Below are positions 33,624 through 42,595 of a stretch of DNA of 64,000 bases, piece by piece. The notes beneath the pieces were generated by a model that worked only from the letters and a program-made list of their open reading frames with translations, made no database searches and had not been told where the DNA came from. Origin of the DNA: Acidiluteibacter sp963716125 (GTDB lineage Bacteria > Bacteroidota > Bacteroidia > Flavobacteriales_E > Vicingaceae); assembly GCA_963716125.1 (NCBI GenBank), contig OY970294.1, forward strand, positions 2,232,001 through 2,296,000. The letters run 5' to 3'. The stretch's first letter is position 1, and the number at the start of each line of letters is the position of its first letter. A program made the translations under genes and the position numbers.

Positions 33624-33839
33624 ATGAAAAAAGTACTTTTTATCGCAACCATTAGCTTAACCTTATTAGCATCTTGCAAGGACAACAAGAAAGTTAAAAA
33701 TATGGAGGAGCAAAAAAATGAAACAACCTTAAGCCCAGAAGAAATGAGGCATAAGGAAGATAGTTTGAAAATAGTAAGAGAAGAAAACCGAATATTGGAC
33801 AGCATACAACAAGTTAAATCCCACGGGCACGCCCATTAA
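33624..33839 (+). CDS. Small lipoprotein
   Basis: 71 residues with signal peptide and lipobox TLLASC, a charged helical body (EEMRHKEDSLKIVREENRIL) and a C-terminal HGHAH. It begins 33 bases after czcB and is followed by a hairpin. The terminal His cluster suggests metal contact; otherwise unrecognised. An accessory role for the pump is inferred. Confidence 0.65.
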   Translation: MKKVLFIATISLTLLASCKDNKKVKNMEEQKNETTLSPEEMRHKEDSLKIVREENRILDSIQQVKSHGHAH

Positions 33840-33845
33840 TAATCA

Positions 33846-33879
33846 AAGTCCCATTGTACTAATATGTGCAATGGGACTT
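33846..33879 (+). terminator. Strong hairpin downstream of the small lipoprotein
   Basis: AAGTCCCATTGTAC (33846-33859) pairs with GTGCAATGGGACTT (33866-33879): 14 positions with one G-T style mismatch and a 6-base loop. There is no long T run, so it may be a partial terminator or an RNA-stabilising element separating czcB from the HupE gene. Confidence 0.6.
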
Positions 33880-33892
33880 AAACAATTATATT

Positions 33893-34582
33893 ATGAAAAT
33901 TAAAAAAATATACGTCTTCCTCATTCTGTTTCTATGCGGAGCATTTGGTTCAATGGCGTATGCTCACGGCGTAGATGAAGACACGCAAACATTTCTGTTA
34001 GGAAATAGTGGTGTTGCATTTGGCCCCTTCCTTTATATAGGAGCAAAACATATGATTACAGGATATGACCATCTACTATTTTTGGTTGGTGTTATTTTCT
34101 TTTTATACAAACCGAAAGAGGTGCTTTTATATGTTAGCTTTTTTACCATAGGACATAGTACCACATTACTTTTAGGGGTTTTAGCCGATATTAATATAAA
34201 CGCATTTTTAATAGATGCCATTATTGCGCTATCCATTGTTTACAAAGGATTCGACAATTTGGGTGGCTTTAAACGTTTCTTTGGCAAACAACCTAACACG
34301 AAAGCAGCGGTCTTGATATTCGGTCTGTTTCACGGTTTTGGACTTGCCAGTAAATTGCAAGAATTCAAATTTGATAAAGATGGCCTTTTTACTAATCTAA
34401 TTGGATTCAATATTGGAGTAGAAATAGGACAGTTTATTGCTTTAGCAGTTGTGTTAATCCTTATAACAATTTGGAGAAGACAACCCAGTTTTATGAAATT
34501 TTCAACAATTACAAATACAACTTTAATGGCAGCAGGCTTTTTATTGCTCGGCTTCCAATTAACAGGCTATTTTACATCTTAA
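33893..34582 (+). CDS. HupE/UreJ-family membrane protein
   Basis: About 229 residues from ATG 33893 with a signal peptide (FLILFLCGAFGSMAYAHG) and six or so TM helices carrying the HupE/UreJ_2 pattern: GAKHMITGYDHLLFLVGV, TIGHSTTLLLG and FGLFHGFGLASKL, each with His. These proteins transport Ni or Co, or act in their delivery. It lies after the pump operon and directly before the anchor protein gene. In efflux settings the family is often found as a companion of CzcA; its own substrate here is inferred. Confidence 0.85.
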   Translation: MKIKKIYVFLILFLCGAFGSMAYAHGVDEDTQTFLLGNSGVAFGPFLYIGAKHMITGYDHLLFLVGVIFFLYKPKEVLLYVSFFTIGHSTTLLLGVLADININAFLIDAIIALSIVYKGFDNLGGFKRFFGKQPNTKAAVLIFGLFHGFGLASKLQEFKFDKDGLFTNLIGFNIGVEIGQFIALAVVLILITIWRRQPSFMKFSTITNTTLMAAGFLLLGFQLTGYFTS

Positions 34583-34591
34583 AAAAAAATT

Positions 34592-35224
34592 ATGTCAGAA
34601 ATGAAACACCCAATATTGGAAAAAAGTAAAATTATAAAGGCTACCATCATAGCATTAGTTGTTGGAGCACTTCTATTAGTTGTTGCAGTATTACCAGCAG
34701 AATATGGTATAGACCCAACAGGAGCAGGTAAACTTTTAGGATTTAGCAAACTCTATGTGCCTGAAAGTAATCAAACTAATGATTTGGGAATGATGGTATC
34801 AACATCAAATCTACCACTAATTAAACTCGAAAAAGCTGGGTCGGGATCCGATGTCGCTCGACCATTAGAAGCAGATAATCCCGCACCCGAAGAACAATTA
34901 GCAACTCGCGAGGATGAAACCAAAGTGGTAGTTCCGGCAGGAAAAGGCATAGAATTTAAAATAAATATGCTCAAATACGGAACAATGAAATATGAATGGA
35001 CAACAACCAATAACGAAGTTCTTTACTTTGATTTTCACGGTGAGGTAAAACAAAAAGAGGAAGTTAAAGAGGTTTATTTTGAAAGTTATACGATTTCAAA
35101 TTCCCATAATATGGTTGGCACTTTTTTAGCCCCTTATGAAGGTAAACACGGCTGGTTTTTCAGGAATACCAGTAATGAGGATGTAACAGTGAACTTAAGG
35201 CTTAAAGGTCAGTATACATTATAA
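34592..35224 (+). CDS. Transmembrane anchor protein linked to HupE/CzcA clusters
   Basis: 210 residues with one N-terminal TM helix (IIKATIIALVVGALLLVVAVLPAEYG) and a large periplasmic domain containing GIEFKINMLKYGTMKYEWTTT and a His-containing NSHNMVGTFLAPYEGKHGWFFRN. Proteins of this type regularly sit beside HupE/UreJ genes in Bacteroidota and Proteobacteria. It starts nine bases after the HupE gene. Function is unknown; a periplasmic partner is likely. Confidence 0.8.
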   Translation: MSEMKHPILEKSKIIKATIIALVVGALLLVVAVLPAEYGIDPTGAGKLLGFSKLYVPESNQTNDLGMMVSTSNLPLIKLEKAGSGSDVARPLEADNPAPEEQLATREDETKVVVPAGKGIEFKINMLKYGTMKYEWTTTNNEVLYFDFHGEVKQKEEVKEVYFESYTISNSHNMVGTFLAPYEGKHGWFFRNTSNEDVTVNLRLKGQYTL

Positions 35225-35232
35225 CTTAAAGT

Positions 35233-35288
35233 CCTGCAATGGAAGGTCAATTTCTACGCCCAATTGAAATAGCCTTCCATTCAGCAGG
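35233..35288 (+). terminator. Long bulged hairpin after the anchor-protein gene
   Basis: CCTGCAATGGAAGG (35233-35246) pairs with CCTTCCATTCAGCAGG (35273-35288) with a two-base bulge, and the loop holds a second pair CAATT/AATTG. The structure is extensive for such a short gap. No T run follows directly, so it may be a transcript end, processing site or structured leader for the DUF6122 gene. Confidence 0.5.
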
Positions 35289-35324
35289 CACAAATTTGAT
35301 GTTTGAAGCACCTTTATAAAATTT

Positions 35325-35711
35325 ATGCAAACGTTTATCCATTATTTCTTACACTTAATTTTTCCGCTATTCATCGCCTTCGTTTTCTTTAGAAACGATT
35401 GGAAAAAAGTATATTTAATATTGATAGCAACTATGTTTGTTGATGTAGACCACGTAGTAGCCAATCCAATTTTCGAAAATTATAGATGTAGTATTAATTT
35501 TCATCCGTTGCATTCCTATTATGCTATGATAGTATATGTTGCATTACTTTTTTTTCGTAAACCTTTTAATATACTTGGGATTGGGCTTGTATTTCATATG
35601 TTCACTGATTTAATCGATTGCTTATTTATGTATTCAAATTGCAAAACTTGTTTTTCCGATTCACCAGCATTTGAACTTTTATATGCGATTTCCAATTTAT
35701 TTAAAACTTAA
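35325..35711 (+). CDS. DUF6122-family membrane protein
   Basis: 128 residues, about four TM helices, with conserved HYFLHLIFPLFIAFVF, MFVDVDHVVANPIF, FHPLHSYYAM and FHMFTDLIDCLF. The conserved Asp/His pairs (DVDH, HPLH, HMxTDLxD) resemble a membrane metal site like that of membrane-bound metal-dependent hydrolases. It is frequent in Bacteroidota; function unknown. The gene is separated from the anchor gene by the hairpin above. Confidence 0.8.
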   Translation: MQTFIHYFLHLIFPLFIAFVFFRNDWKKVYLILIATMFVDVDHVVANPIFENYRCSINFHPLHSYYAMIVYVALLFFRKPFNILGIGLVFHMFTDLIDCLFMYSNCKTCFSDSPAFELLYAISNLFKT

Positions 35712-35757
35712 CGACAGTACAGTATAAATTCTCTGAAACCCTATTCCTTAAAAGAAG

Positions 35758-36993
35758 ATGAAACTTTCAAAATTATTAGAACCGTTCCAAGCCCTTCGGA
35801 ACAAATTATTTGCGAAACTCTATTTAGCACAGACCATAAGTTTATTGGGCGATGCTTTTACTTGGGTTGGTTTGGCGCTTTTGGCATATCAATTTGGAGA
35901 AGAAAAGGCTGCGATTATATTGGCCACAGCACTTACTTTAAGGGTTACAGCATTTATTGTTTTTTCACCTTTTGCAGGTGTATTGGCAGATAGAATGTCC
36001 CGAAAAAAAATATTATATATCACTCATTTTATAAGAATGGGTATCGTGGGATGTTTACCTTTTGTAACCGAAGAGTGGCAAATTTATGTGCTTGTCTTTC
36101 TGATGAATGTATTTAATGCATTTTTTAGTCCTACGTATCGTTCCATAATTCCGCAAATTGTTGAGAAATCATTGTATAGACAAGCGATTGGATTATCAGC
36201 AGCTACGTATCAATTATTGGGAGTTTTGGGTCCAGGACTTGCGGGAATTATGGCAATTTGGTTGGGTGCGAGAGACATATTTTTTGTGGATGCCGCAACA
36301 TTTGTCATCGCAGGAATTTTATTATTGAGCCTTCCCAAAAGTGCATTGGATGTAACAGAAAAGCAAGACGATGATACAGTTGCGCATTCCACTTGGCAAG
36401 ATGTTTTAAAAGGTATACGCTTGTTATTTTCAAATCAATATGTCCGCTTTGCACTACTTATTGAATTAGTGTCTGCCGTTGCCGGTGCAATGATTTTGGT
36501 AAATACCATAGTTTTGGTCAAAGGAGGCCTTCAACTTACAGATAGGGATTATGGAATTATAATGGCAGCCTTTGCCATTGGTGCTACCATTGCTGCATTT
36601 GTTTCTGGAGCAGTTGACAAATCCAAATCAAGACGCATTTCACTTATATTAGGCGCTTTAATTTTAGGAATCGCCATCATTGCTGCCAATTATCTCAATT
36701 TTTCAATGCTGTTTTTGGTATGGATAGTTGCAGGACTTGGGCAAAGTCTTGCTGAAATTCCTTCCGAAACACTTATAGGCGAAACCGTTCCCATTGAAGA
36801 ACAAGGGAAAGTTTATGGGTCGCATTTTGCATTTTCACATTTGTGGTGGGCATTTGCGTACCCACTCGCAGGTTTTTTGGGGACAACATTCCCAAATCAA
36901 AGTTTTTTATATGGTGGGATTATTTCAATTCTATTACTTATTGTAGTAGTGGTTTTTTTAAGACCAAAAACCAAACAACCAACTAAAACCTAA
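35758..36993 (+). CDS. MFS transporter (DHA3/EntS type)
   Basis: 411 residues with twelve hydrophobic helices and the MFS motif between TM2 and TM3 (GVLADRMSRKKILYI). The arrangement matches drug/enterochelin exporters of the EntS family. It lies 46 bases after the DUF6122 gene. Substrate unknown; export of a metal chelate or of an unrelated drug are both open. Confidence 0.88.
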   Translation: MKLSKLLEPFQALRNKLFAKLYLAQTISLLGDAFTWVGLALLAYQFGEEKAAIILATALTLRVTAFIVFSPFAGVLADRMSRKKILYITHFIRMGIVGCLPFVTEEWQIYVLVFLMNVFNAFFSPTYRSIIPQIVEKSLYRQAIGLSAATYQLLGVLGPGLAGIMAIWLGARDIFFVDAATFVIAGILLLSLPKSALDVTEKQDDDTVAHSTWQDVLKGIRLLFSNQYVRFALLIELVSAVAGAMILVNTIVLVKGGLQLTDRDYGIIMAAFAIGATIAAFVSGAVDKSKSRRISLILGALILGIAIIAANYLNFSMLFLVWIVAGLGQSLAEIPSETLIGETVPIEEQGKVYGSHFAFSHLWWAFAYPLAGFLGTTFPNQSFLYGGIISILLLIVVVVFLRPKTKQPTKT

Positions 36994-37040
36994 TCTAAAA
37001 ATTAACCCTCTAACCAACAAAAATCATCAATAATTACACT

Positions 37041-37289
37041 ATGAAAGATTCTGAAAATAATAAACCTATCATTTATCGCTGTGATGGCGTAAACTGTCGA
37101 AAGAAAAAAGGAAAGCTTTTAGATTATTATATTAAAAAATATAAACTGAAAAATAAAATTGAAGTTGAACAAATGGATTGTAATAATAAATGCGAACAAG
37201 CCCCTGTTCTTCATCTTCATCCAGAGGACATCTGGTTCTCGGAGAAAGATTTAGGAACAATAGTTAAAAAGCATATTTTGAATAAATAA
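37041..37289 (+). CDS. Small (2Fe-2S) ferredoxin/thioredoxin-like protein
   Basis: 82 residues with four Cys: YRCDGVNCRKKKGK and later MDCNNKCEQAPVLHL. The spacing C-x4-C...C-x3-C and the final QAP fit the thioredoxin-like 2Fe-2S ferredoxins (NuoE/HoxE-type fold). The extra His pairs (HLHPED) are unusual for it. It follows the MFS gene by 47 bases. Redox partner unknown. Confidence 0.75.
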   Translation: MKDSENNKPIIYRCDGVNCRKKKGKLLDYYIKKYKLKNKIEVEQMDCNNKCEQAPVLHLHPEDIWFSEKDLGTIVKKHILNK

Positions 37290-37346
37290 TCATTCAGTTT
37301 TTACAGACGTATGAATTGATTTATTCAAATCATAAATTAGCAGTAA

Positions 37347-37437
37347 TTATTTTCTTTTTATCTTAAAAACTTTCAGTTTGGCTTTATCAACAGAGTCAAT
37401 ATCTTGTATTTTTTTGTATTTCTCGAAAATTGCTTTT
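37347..37437 (-). pseudogene. Possible 3' end of an unidentified gene on the minus strand
   Basis: The minus strand reads EKAIFEKYKKIQDIDSVDKA and then KLKVFKIKRK before a stop, about 30 residues of coding-like composition ending abruptly where pump homology begins on the plus strand. It is probably the tail of a gene cut by the recombination that truncated the CusA-like gene. Too short to identify. Confidence 0.3.
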
Positions 37438-39408
37438 TCATTATTGGTCTCAATTATTGTTCTAAAACTTTTAGGATATACCATTAATACTATGAGTTTG
37501 GGTGGTATGGCCATTGCAATTGGAGCATTGGTAGATGATGCGATTATTGATGTGGAGAATGTATTTAAACGGCTCAGGGAAAATATTAGGAAACCCAAAG
37601 ACGAGAGATTGCCCATATTGAAAGTCGTTCAAGATGCTTTTGTTGAAATTAGAAGTTCTATCATAATTGCCACCTTAATTATTATTGTTTCATTTATACC
37701 CCTATTTTTTCTTAGTGGAATGGAAGTAAGGCTGTTGCAACCTTTAGGGATTGCTTTTATTACTTCGGTTTTAACATCATTAGTTTTAGCGGTTACCGTT
37801 ACACCTGTTTTATGTTCTTATTTACTGAAAAGCGATAAAGTATTAAAAAAACAAGCTGATGGGACAAAAGTTGAACGATGGCTTCAAAAAAGATATTCTA
37901 CCGCCTTACTCAAATCATTGAGATTTCCAAAAACCATTATTGGGTTAACCATTGGTGCATTCATTATCAGTCTATTATTTTTCAGCCAATTGGGAAGAAG
38001 TTTCTTGCCTGAATTCAATGAAGGTTCATTGGTAATAAGTGTTGTTGGATTACCTGGTATGTCTTTGGAAGAAAGCAATAAGACAGGAAAGCTAGTAGAG
38101 AAGTTGTTGCTAGAAATGCCTGAAGTAGATGTTGTAACTCGAAGAACAGGAAGAGCTGAATTGGACGAACATGCACAAGGTGTAAATGCCGCAGAAATAG
38201 ATGTTCCATTTACTTTGGAGGATAAAAGCAAGGAAGAATATTTTGAGGAAGTTCGCAAGAAATTAAGTGTTGTTCCCGGAGTAAATATTACACTTGGTCA
38301 GCCAATTGCCCATAGAATAGACCACATGCTATCTGGAACTCGTGCTAATATTGCGATAAAGATTTTTGGTTCAGATTTACAAAAGCTTTTTGAGATTGGA
38401 AAAAACATTGAAACCAATATAAAATCCATTGAAGGAATTGCTGATGTTGCTGTTAACCAACAAGTTGAAGTGCCACAATTGAGGATAATTCCGAATAGAC
38501 AATTATTAGCAGCTCATGGAATGACGGTTGGTAATTTGATGAAACAAATTGACATCGCATTTGCAGGAGAAAAAGCAGGCGAAATTTATGAAGGTCAAAA
38601 GTATTTTGATTTAATGGTTCGTTTCCAAAAAGATTCAAGAGATAAAATTGAACGCATTGAAACCGCATTAATTAGTTTGCCAAATGAAGGTCAAATTCCA
38701 TTAAATCAATTGGCAAGCATAACTTCTGTAAGTACTCCAAATACAATTAGTCGTGAAGATGTGCAGCGAAAAATTGTGGTAGCTGCCAATGTTCAAGGTA
38801 GAGACTTAAGAAGTGTTGTAAATGAAATTCAAGAAATTGTGGGCTCAACAATAACAATGCCTGAAGGTTATCGTGTGGAATATGGTGGCCAATTTGAAAG
38901 TGAGGCAAAAGCATCGCAATTGCTTTCAATAACTGCATTTTTGGCAATATTGGTCATTTTTTTACTGCTGTATTATGAGTTTAAGAATGTAAAACTTGCT
39001 TTTATTGTGCTTATTAACTTGCCATTGGCACTAATTGGAGGAATCTTAATCGTCTATTTTACTTCGGGCATCATCAGTATAGCGGCAACTATTGGTTTCA
39101 TAAGTCTGTTTGGAATTGCTACTCGAAATGGCATTTTGTTGGTTTCTCGCTATGAAGATTTAAGAAAAGAAGGCATAAAGGGAGTTGAATTGTTAAAGAA
39201 AGGAGCAATAGATCGCTTAAATCCAATCTTAATGACTGCTTTCACAACAGGATTGGCTTTAATTCCTTTAGCGTTGAAAGGAGGGGAGGCAGGAAATGAA
39301 ATACAAAGTCCTATGGCTATTGTAATTTTAGGCGGACTATTAACTGCCACCTTACTAAATTTAATTGTGATACCTTGTGTGTATGCTTTGGTTGTTAAAG
39401 GTGAATAA
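37438..39408 (+). pseudogene. 5'-truncated CusA-like HME-RND pump
   Basis: Homology starts inside TM3/TM4 (SLLVSIIVLKLLGYTINTMS) and continues with GGMAIAIGALVDDAIIDVENV to a natural end at 39408. About the first 370 residues are missing, including the first membrane helices and the first half of the pore domain. TM4 lacks the DFG Asp of the CzcA pumps and has the GALVDDAI form, so it belongs to a different HME subgroup. A start codon 60 bases upstream would give a protein with unrelated first residues. Without TM1-3 it cannot form a normal pump. The last residues match the fragment at 3732-3878. Confidence 0.88.
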
Positions 39409-39420
39409 TATGTGAAATTT

Positions 39421-39453
39421 AGAGTTAGGTTCAACTTTGTTGGACTTAGCTTT
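39421..39453 (+). terminator. Hairpin terminator after the CusA-like pseudogene
   Basis: TTAGGTTCAAC (39425-39435) pairs with GTTGGACTTAG (39439-39449) using eight Watson-Crick and three G-U pairs around a TTT loop. The stem extends by a few pairs on each side, followed by CTTTAAATTTTTAA. A good intrinsic terminator. Confidence 0.6.
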
Positions 39454-39796
39454 AAATTTTTAATTATAAATAAAATGCTCTAATAAGGCTATGACTGATT
39501 TTTTAAAATCTCTTAGTCTGAATGCATGTAATTAAACGAGTTATCAGTACCAATCCAAAGAAAATATATTTTAAACGAATCTAAGAGCGGATACATAACG
39601 ACTTAGCAAGTTGAGTTTTAACATTTTTGCTGTGCTGAAAGCAAAACGTACAAATACTTAAATGAGACGCAGACATCCGCCTGAGGCGGATAGTTGACAA
39701 AAGAGATTCTGGAGCTTAGTCGTAAATATCTTAACATAATAGCTGTCGTTAATGTACAGAGTACTGTCCAAGAACTGCTATTATGTGTAAATAGCC

Positions 39797-39839
39797 TTGA
39801 CATTTCGACCCGAGGCTTCGGGTTCGCTCAATGTGACAA
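39797..39839. repeat. REP-like palindromic insertion in the repeat upstream of R2
   Basis: The block beginning TTGACATTTCGACCCGAGG and ending TTCGCTCAATGTGACAA is an imperfect palindrome with core CCCGAGGCTTCGGG. The sister copy near 55780 has only a few bases at the same point (AAATAGCC followed by GAAATAC then GGCTATTAC), so it is a clean presence/absence difference. Confidence 0.65.
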
Positions 39840-40115
39840 GGCTATTACAAGGTTTGCTGCTTTTGTCCTATAATGGATTGCGTGAAGTTTATGCAGAGCT
39901 TGCCGAAGTATTAAATAACAAGCCTTAAAATTTTGGCGAGATTTTCCTCATCTCGCCTTCGCATAGCTTCAGCAGAGCAAGGTCTATTCCACAAAATCAT
40001 GACAAATGGAGATAAACGCAAAGTTAAGCTTTTTTCTAAATTTCAAATCGGAATTCACGAGTCCAAATAAAAAATTAAGGTGAAACGAGCTAAAATTTTA
40101 TTCGGGAAGCTGATT

Positions 40116-40138
40116 CCCGCCTACCGGACGGGCACGGT
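40116..40138. repeat. REP-like insertion in R2
   Basis: CCCGCCTACCGGACGGGC plus a short tail lies between GCTGATT and AATTTC, which are contiguous (apart from a T) in R1 and R3. The core is a CCCG...CGGG hairpin. Confidence 0.65.
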
Positions 40139-40155
40139 AATTTCTTTTTAAAAAA

Positions 40156-40180
40156 GCCTGCACTGAGCGGTAGTCGAAGT
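40156..40180. repeat. Second REP-like insertion in R2
   Basis: A 25-base block (CACTGAGCGGTAGTCGAAGTG with short 5' extension) separates TTTTTAAAAAA from GGAGGGAGGG, which adjoin in R1 and R3. Inverted CACT/AGTG arms are typical of the short palindromic repeats scattered through Bacteroidota genomes. Confidence 0.65.
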
Positions 40181-40381
40181 GGAGGGAGGGTTTTTCTCTT
40201 TCTTTAATCTTGGGTTGGCACGGAACACTTTTTTGGTAAATCCGCCAATTGGAGGAGGAGACAAATATGTGTGGAGAAGGGGAGGAATTATCTTATTTTT
40301 TTTTAGAATACATGAAAATTGATTTGGATTTCTTAATAACTGTCCGTAGATTTGTCCGTGTCCGCAATAATGTCCGTAAAT

Positions 40382-42595
40382 ATGGCAACAATAAATTTTT
40401 ACTTAGATAAAGTCAATAAAAAAGGTTTTGCACCAATTCATCTGAGGATAAATTGTAGTGGTAGTCAGATTAAAGTAACCACTGGAGAAACTGTTAAACC
40501 TAGTGATTTTAATAAAGAAGAACAATTACTTAATAAGTATGCAATAAATAGTGAATCAATAAATCATTATCTGACATACTTAAAAGATAGAGCTTATGAA
40601 CTGATTAATAAGTCAGGAAAAAGTACATATACAGACAAAGAGATAAAGGAAATTCTGAATGGTTATGTAACAGGTTATAGACAAGAACACAACATTAGTA
40701 TTGTAAAAGAACAAGTGCCACTATATGGTAAAGCATTTACTTTTATTGATTTATTTGCAGGAGCCGGAGGATTTAGTGAAGGATTTCTTCAAGCAGAGGT
40801 AAATAATAAGTTTTTCGATTTTAGAGTAGGAAATGATATTAATGAAAATTGTGCATTAACACACATTGTTAGGTATAACCATCAGTTAGGATTGGATGCT
40901 GAGTTCCTTTGTCAAGATATCACAGAGCCTGACTTTCTGGATAATTTATTAGAAAAAGTTGGAGATAAGAAAATAGATGTTGTTTGTGGAGGTCCACCAT
41001 GCCAAAGCTTTAGCCTTGCAGGTAAAAGAAAGAAGTTTGATAAGAAGGATGACCTATTTTCCCACTATTTAGAAGTAATAAAAGTATTACAACCTAAATA
41101 CTTTGTGATGGAGAATGTAAAAGGCATCTTAACCAAGGAACAAGGTAAAATAAAAGAATTGATACTAAAAGAGATTAACTCTATTGTTGATATAAAAGAA
41201 ATACCAAAACTCACAAAATTCATAGATTCATTAAGAGAGTCAAATTCTAAAGATGATTTTATTATTGACTGTTTAGTTAAGAGAATTAAAATTGAACAAA
41301 TAAAGAATTCTGATACGGAGTTAAATAAAGAAGAATATATAAATTTTGTTGATTCTGTATTTAAAAAGTTAACTCCCAAAATAGTTGATTATAAAACAAG
41401 TAAGTCAGACAATAGAGTCAGCACTATAAGACATGGACTAAAATTATTAGCAAGAGATAAGGAATGGGAGAAATTGAAGAGAGCAATAATAAAAGAGAAA
41501 GACAATTGTAACATTGATAATGATTTCTTTGTTGTTTCTTTTACAGACTTTCTAACTGAATTAGATTCTGAGGAAATAATAGGAAAGATTGAAAGAGCTT
41601 TTAAAGAGTTGAATGTGCCTAAAACCTATCAAAAAGAATGTGATGATATTGTCACTGCTTTGAAGCTTTATACATATAATTTAGATGACTGTTTTTCTTT
41701 TATTAATCAATTCTGTAACAAGAAGAAAGAAACAGAATTGAATGGTCTTATTAATGACTTGAGATTATATAAAATAGAAGCTCCTTTTGTAGCCAATACT
41801 TCAAATTATGGTGTTCCACAAAATAGAGAAAGAGTATTATTCATTGGTTGTAGAAAAGATCAAAAATATATTGATAAAATACCTTCAACTGTAAAAGAGG
41901 AAGAAAAAGTTTCAATTTTTGAAGCACTTTATGACCTTGATTTTATTGGGAATAATGAAGAAGCTCATCATTATGACAAAGTAGATATTTCTAAGCAATA
42001 TAATGGTACAGCCAAAAAAATGAAGGCGTTACTTCAAACTAGGGGAATAGATGGAAAACCACTTAAAACAAAAGGGAAATCTTATGTAGAATGGAGTAAA
42101 CAAGGTCGATTAAACGGTAGGTTTGTTAATTCATCAAAGCCTTTTTATGTTCGAAATGAAGAAGCTTTAAATAATGAAGAAAAGGTTTTTGATATTTTAC
42201 ATAATCACAAGACTAGCAATCAGAATGAAACTGTTATTAAGAGATTAGAAATTATATTGAAAGAAGGCGATTACAAATCTGCAAAATTAAAACTTGAGAA
42301 AGAGTCTTTAACATCAAATAAGAGAAATTATAATGTCTTAAAAGCTGATAAACAAAGCCCAACTATCATGACTAGCCCTGATGATTATATTCATTACAAT
42401 ACAGCTAGGTCTCTTACAGTAAGAGAAATGGCAAGGCTTCAATCATTTGACGACTCATTTGTGTTTCAAGGAAAGAGGTCAACAGGCGGAGACAAAAGGA
42501 AATCAGAAGTTCCACAATTTACTTTGGTCGGAAATGCGGTTCCACCTTTATTAGCAAGAGCAATTGGTATAGAGATATTAAAGAATATTAAATGA
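40382..42595 (+). CDS. C5-cytosine DNA methyltransferase with N-terminal integrase-like arm domain
   Basis: About 737 residues from ATG 40382; an ATG at 40352 is possible but adds unlike residues. Residues 1-100 (MATINFYLDKVNKKGFAPIH, then VTTGETVKPSDFN) resemble the arm-type DNA-binding domain of Bacteroidota tyrosine recombinases. The methylase follows: motif I FIDLFAGAGGFSEGF (about 120), IV GGPPCQSFSLAGKR (catalytic Cys near 206), VI ENVKG (about 243), VIII QNRERVLFIG (about 479) and X VGNAVPPLLARAIG (about 716). More than 200 mainly helical residues are inserted between VI and VIII. It overlaps the next gene by four bases, the mark of a type II R-M pair. The arm domain may target or orient the enzyme; that is inferred. 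Confidence 0.9.
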   Translation: MATINFYLDKVNKKGFAPIHLRINCSGSQIKVTTGETVKPSDFNKEEQLLNKYAINSESINHYLTYLKDRAYELINKSGKSTYTDKEIKEILNGYVTGYRQEHNISIVKEQVPLYGKAFTFIDLFAGAGGFSEGFLQAEVNNKFFDFRVGNDINENCALTHIVRYNHQLGLDAEFLCQDITEPDFLDNLLEKVGDKKIDVVCGGPPCQSFSLAGKRKKFDKKDDLFSHYLEVIKVLQPKYFVMENVKGILTKEQGKIKELILKEINSIVDIKEIPKLTKFIDSLRESNSKDDFIIDCLVKRIKIEQIKNSDTELNKEEYINFVDSVFKKLTPKIVDYKTSKSDNRVSTIRHGLKLLARDKEWEKLKRAIIKEKDNCNIDNDFFVVSFTDFLTELDSEEIIGKIERAFKELNVPKTYQKECDDIVTALKLYTYNLDDCFSFINQFCNKKKETELNGLINDLRLYKIEAPFVANTSNYGVPQNRERVLFIGCRKDQKYIDKIPSTVKEEEKVSIFEALYDLDFIGNNEEAHHYDKVDISKQYNGTAKKMKALLQTRGIDGKPLKTKGKSYVEWSKQGRLNGRFVNSSKPFYVRNEEALNNEEKVFDILHNHKTSNQNETVIKRLEIILKEGDYKSAKLKLEKESLTSNKRNYNVLKADKQSPTIMTSPDDYIHYNTARSLTVREMARLQSFDDSFVFQGKRSTGGDKRKSEVPQFTLVGNAVPPLLARAIGIEILKNIK

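Larger units (their letters stand above)
39454..40351 (+). repeat. Repeat-rich non-coding region with copy R2 of the dispersed repeat
   Basis: No gene. 39629-39870 shares about 90% with 55583-55815, including ACATCCGCCTGAGGCGGATA and CATAATAGC...GCTATTATG. From 39860 to 40292 lies repeat copy R2 (TGTCCTATAAT, AAATTTTGGCGAGATTTTC, TTTTATTCGGGAAGCTGATT, ACACTTTTTTGGT), in the same orientation as R3 and inverted to R1. R2 carries extra blocks absent from R1 and R3, listed below, and a longer insert near 40005-40085. Confidence 0.75.

Noticed and set aside
39618..39803. Minus-strand frame in the repeat near 39.7 kb
   Set aside because: It is read through palindromic repeat sequence that also occurs near 55.6 kb with the frame broken differently.
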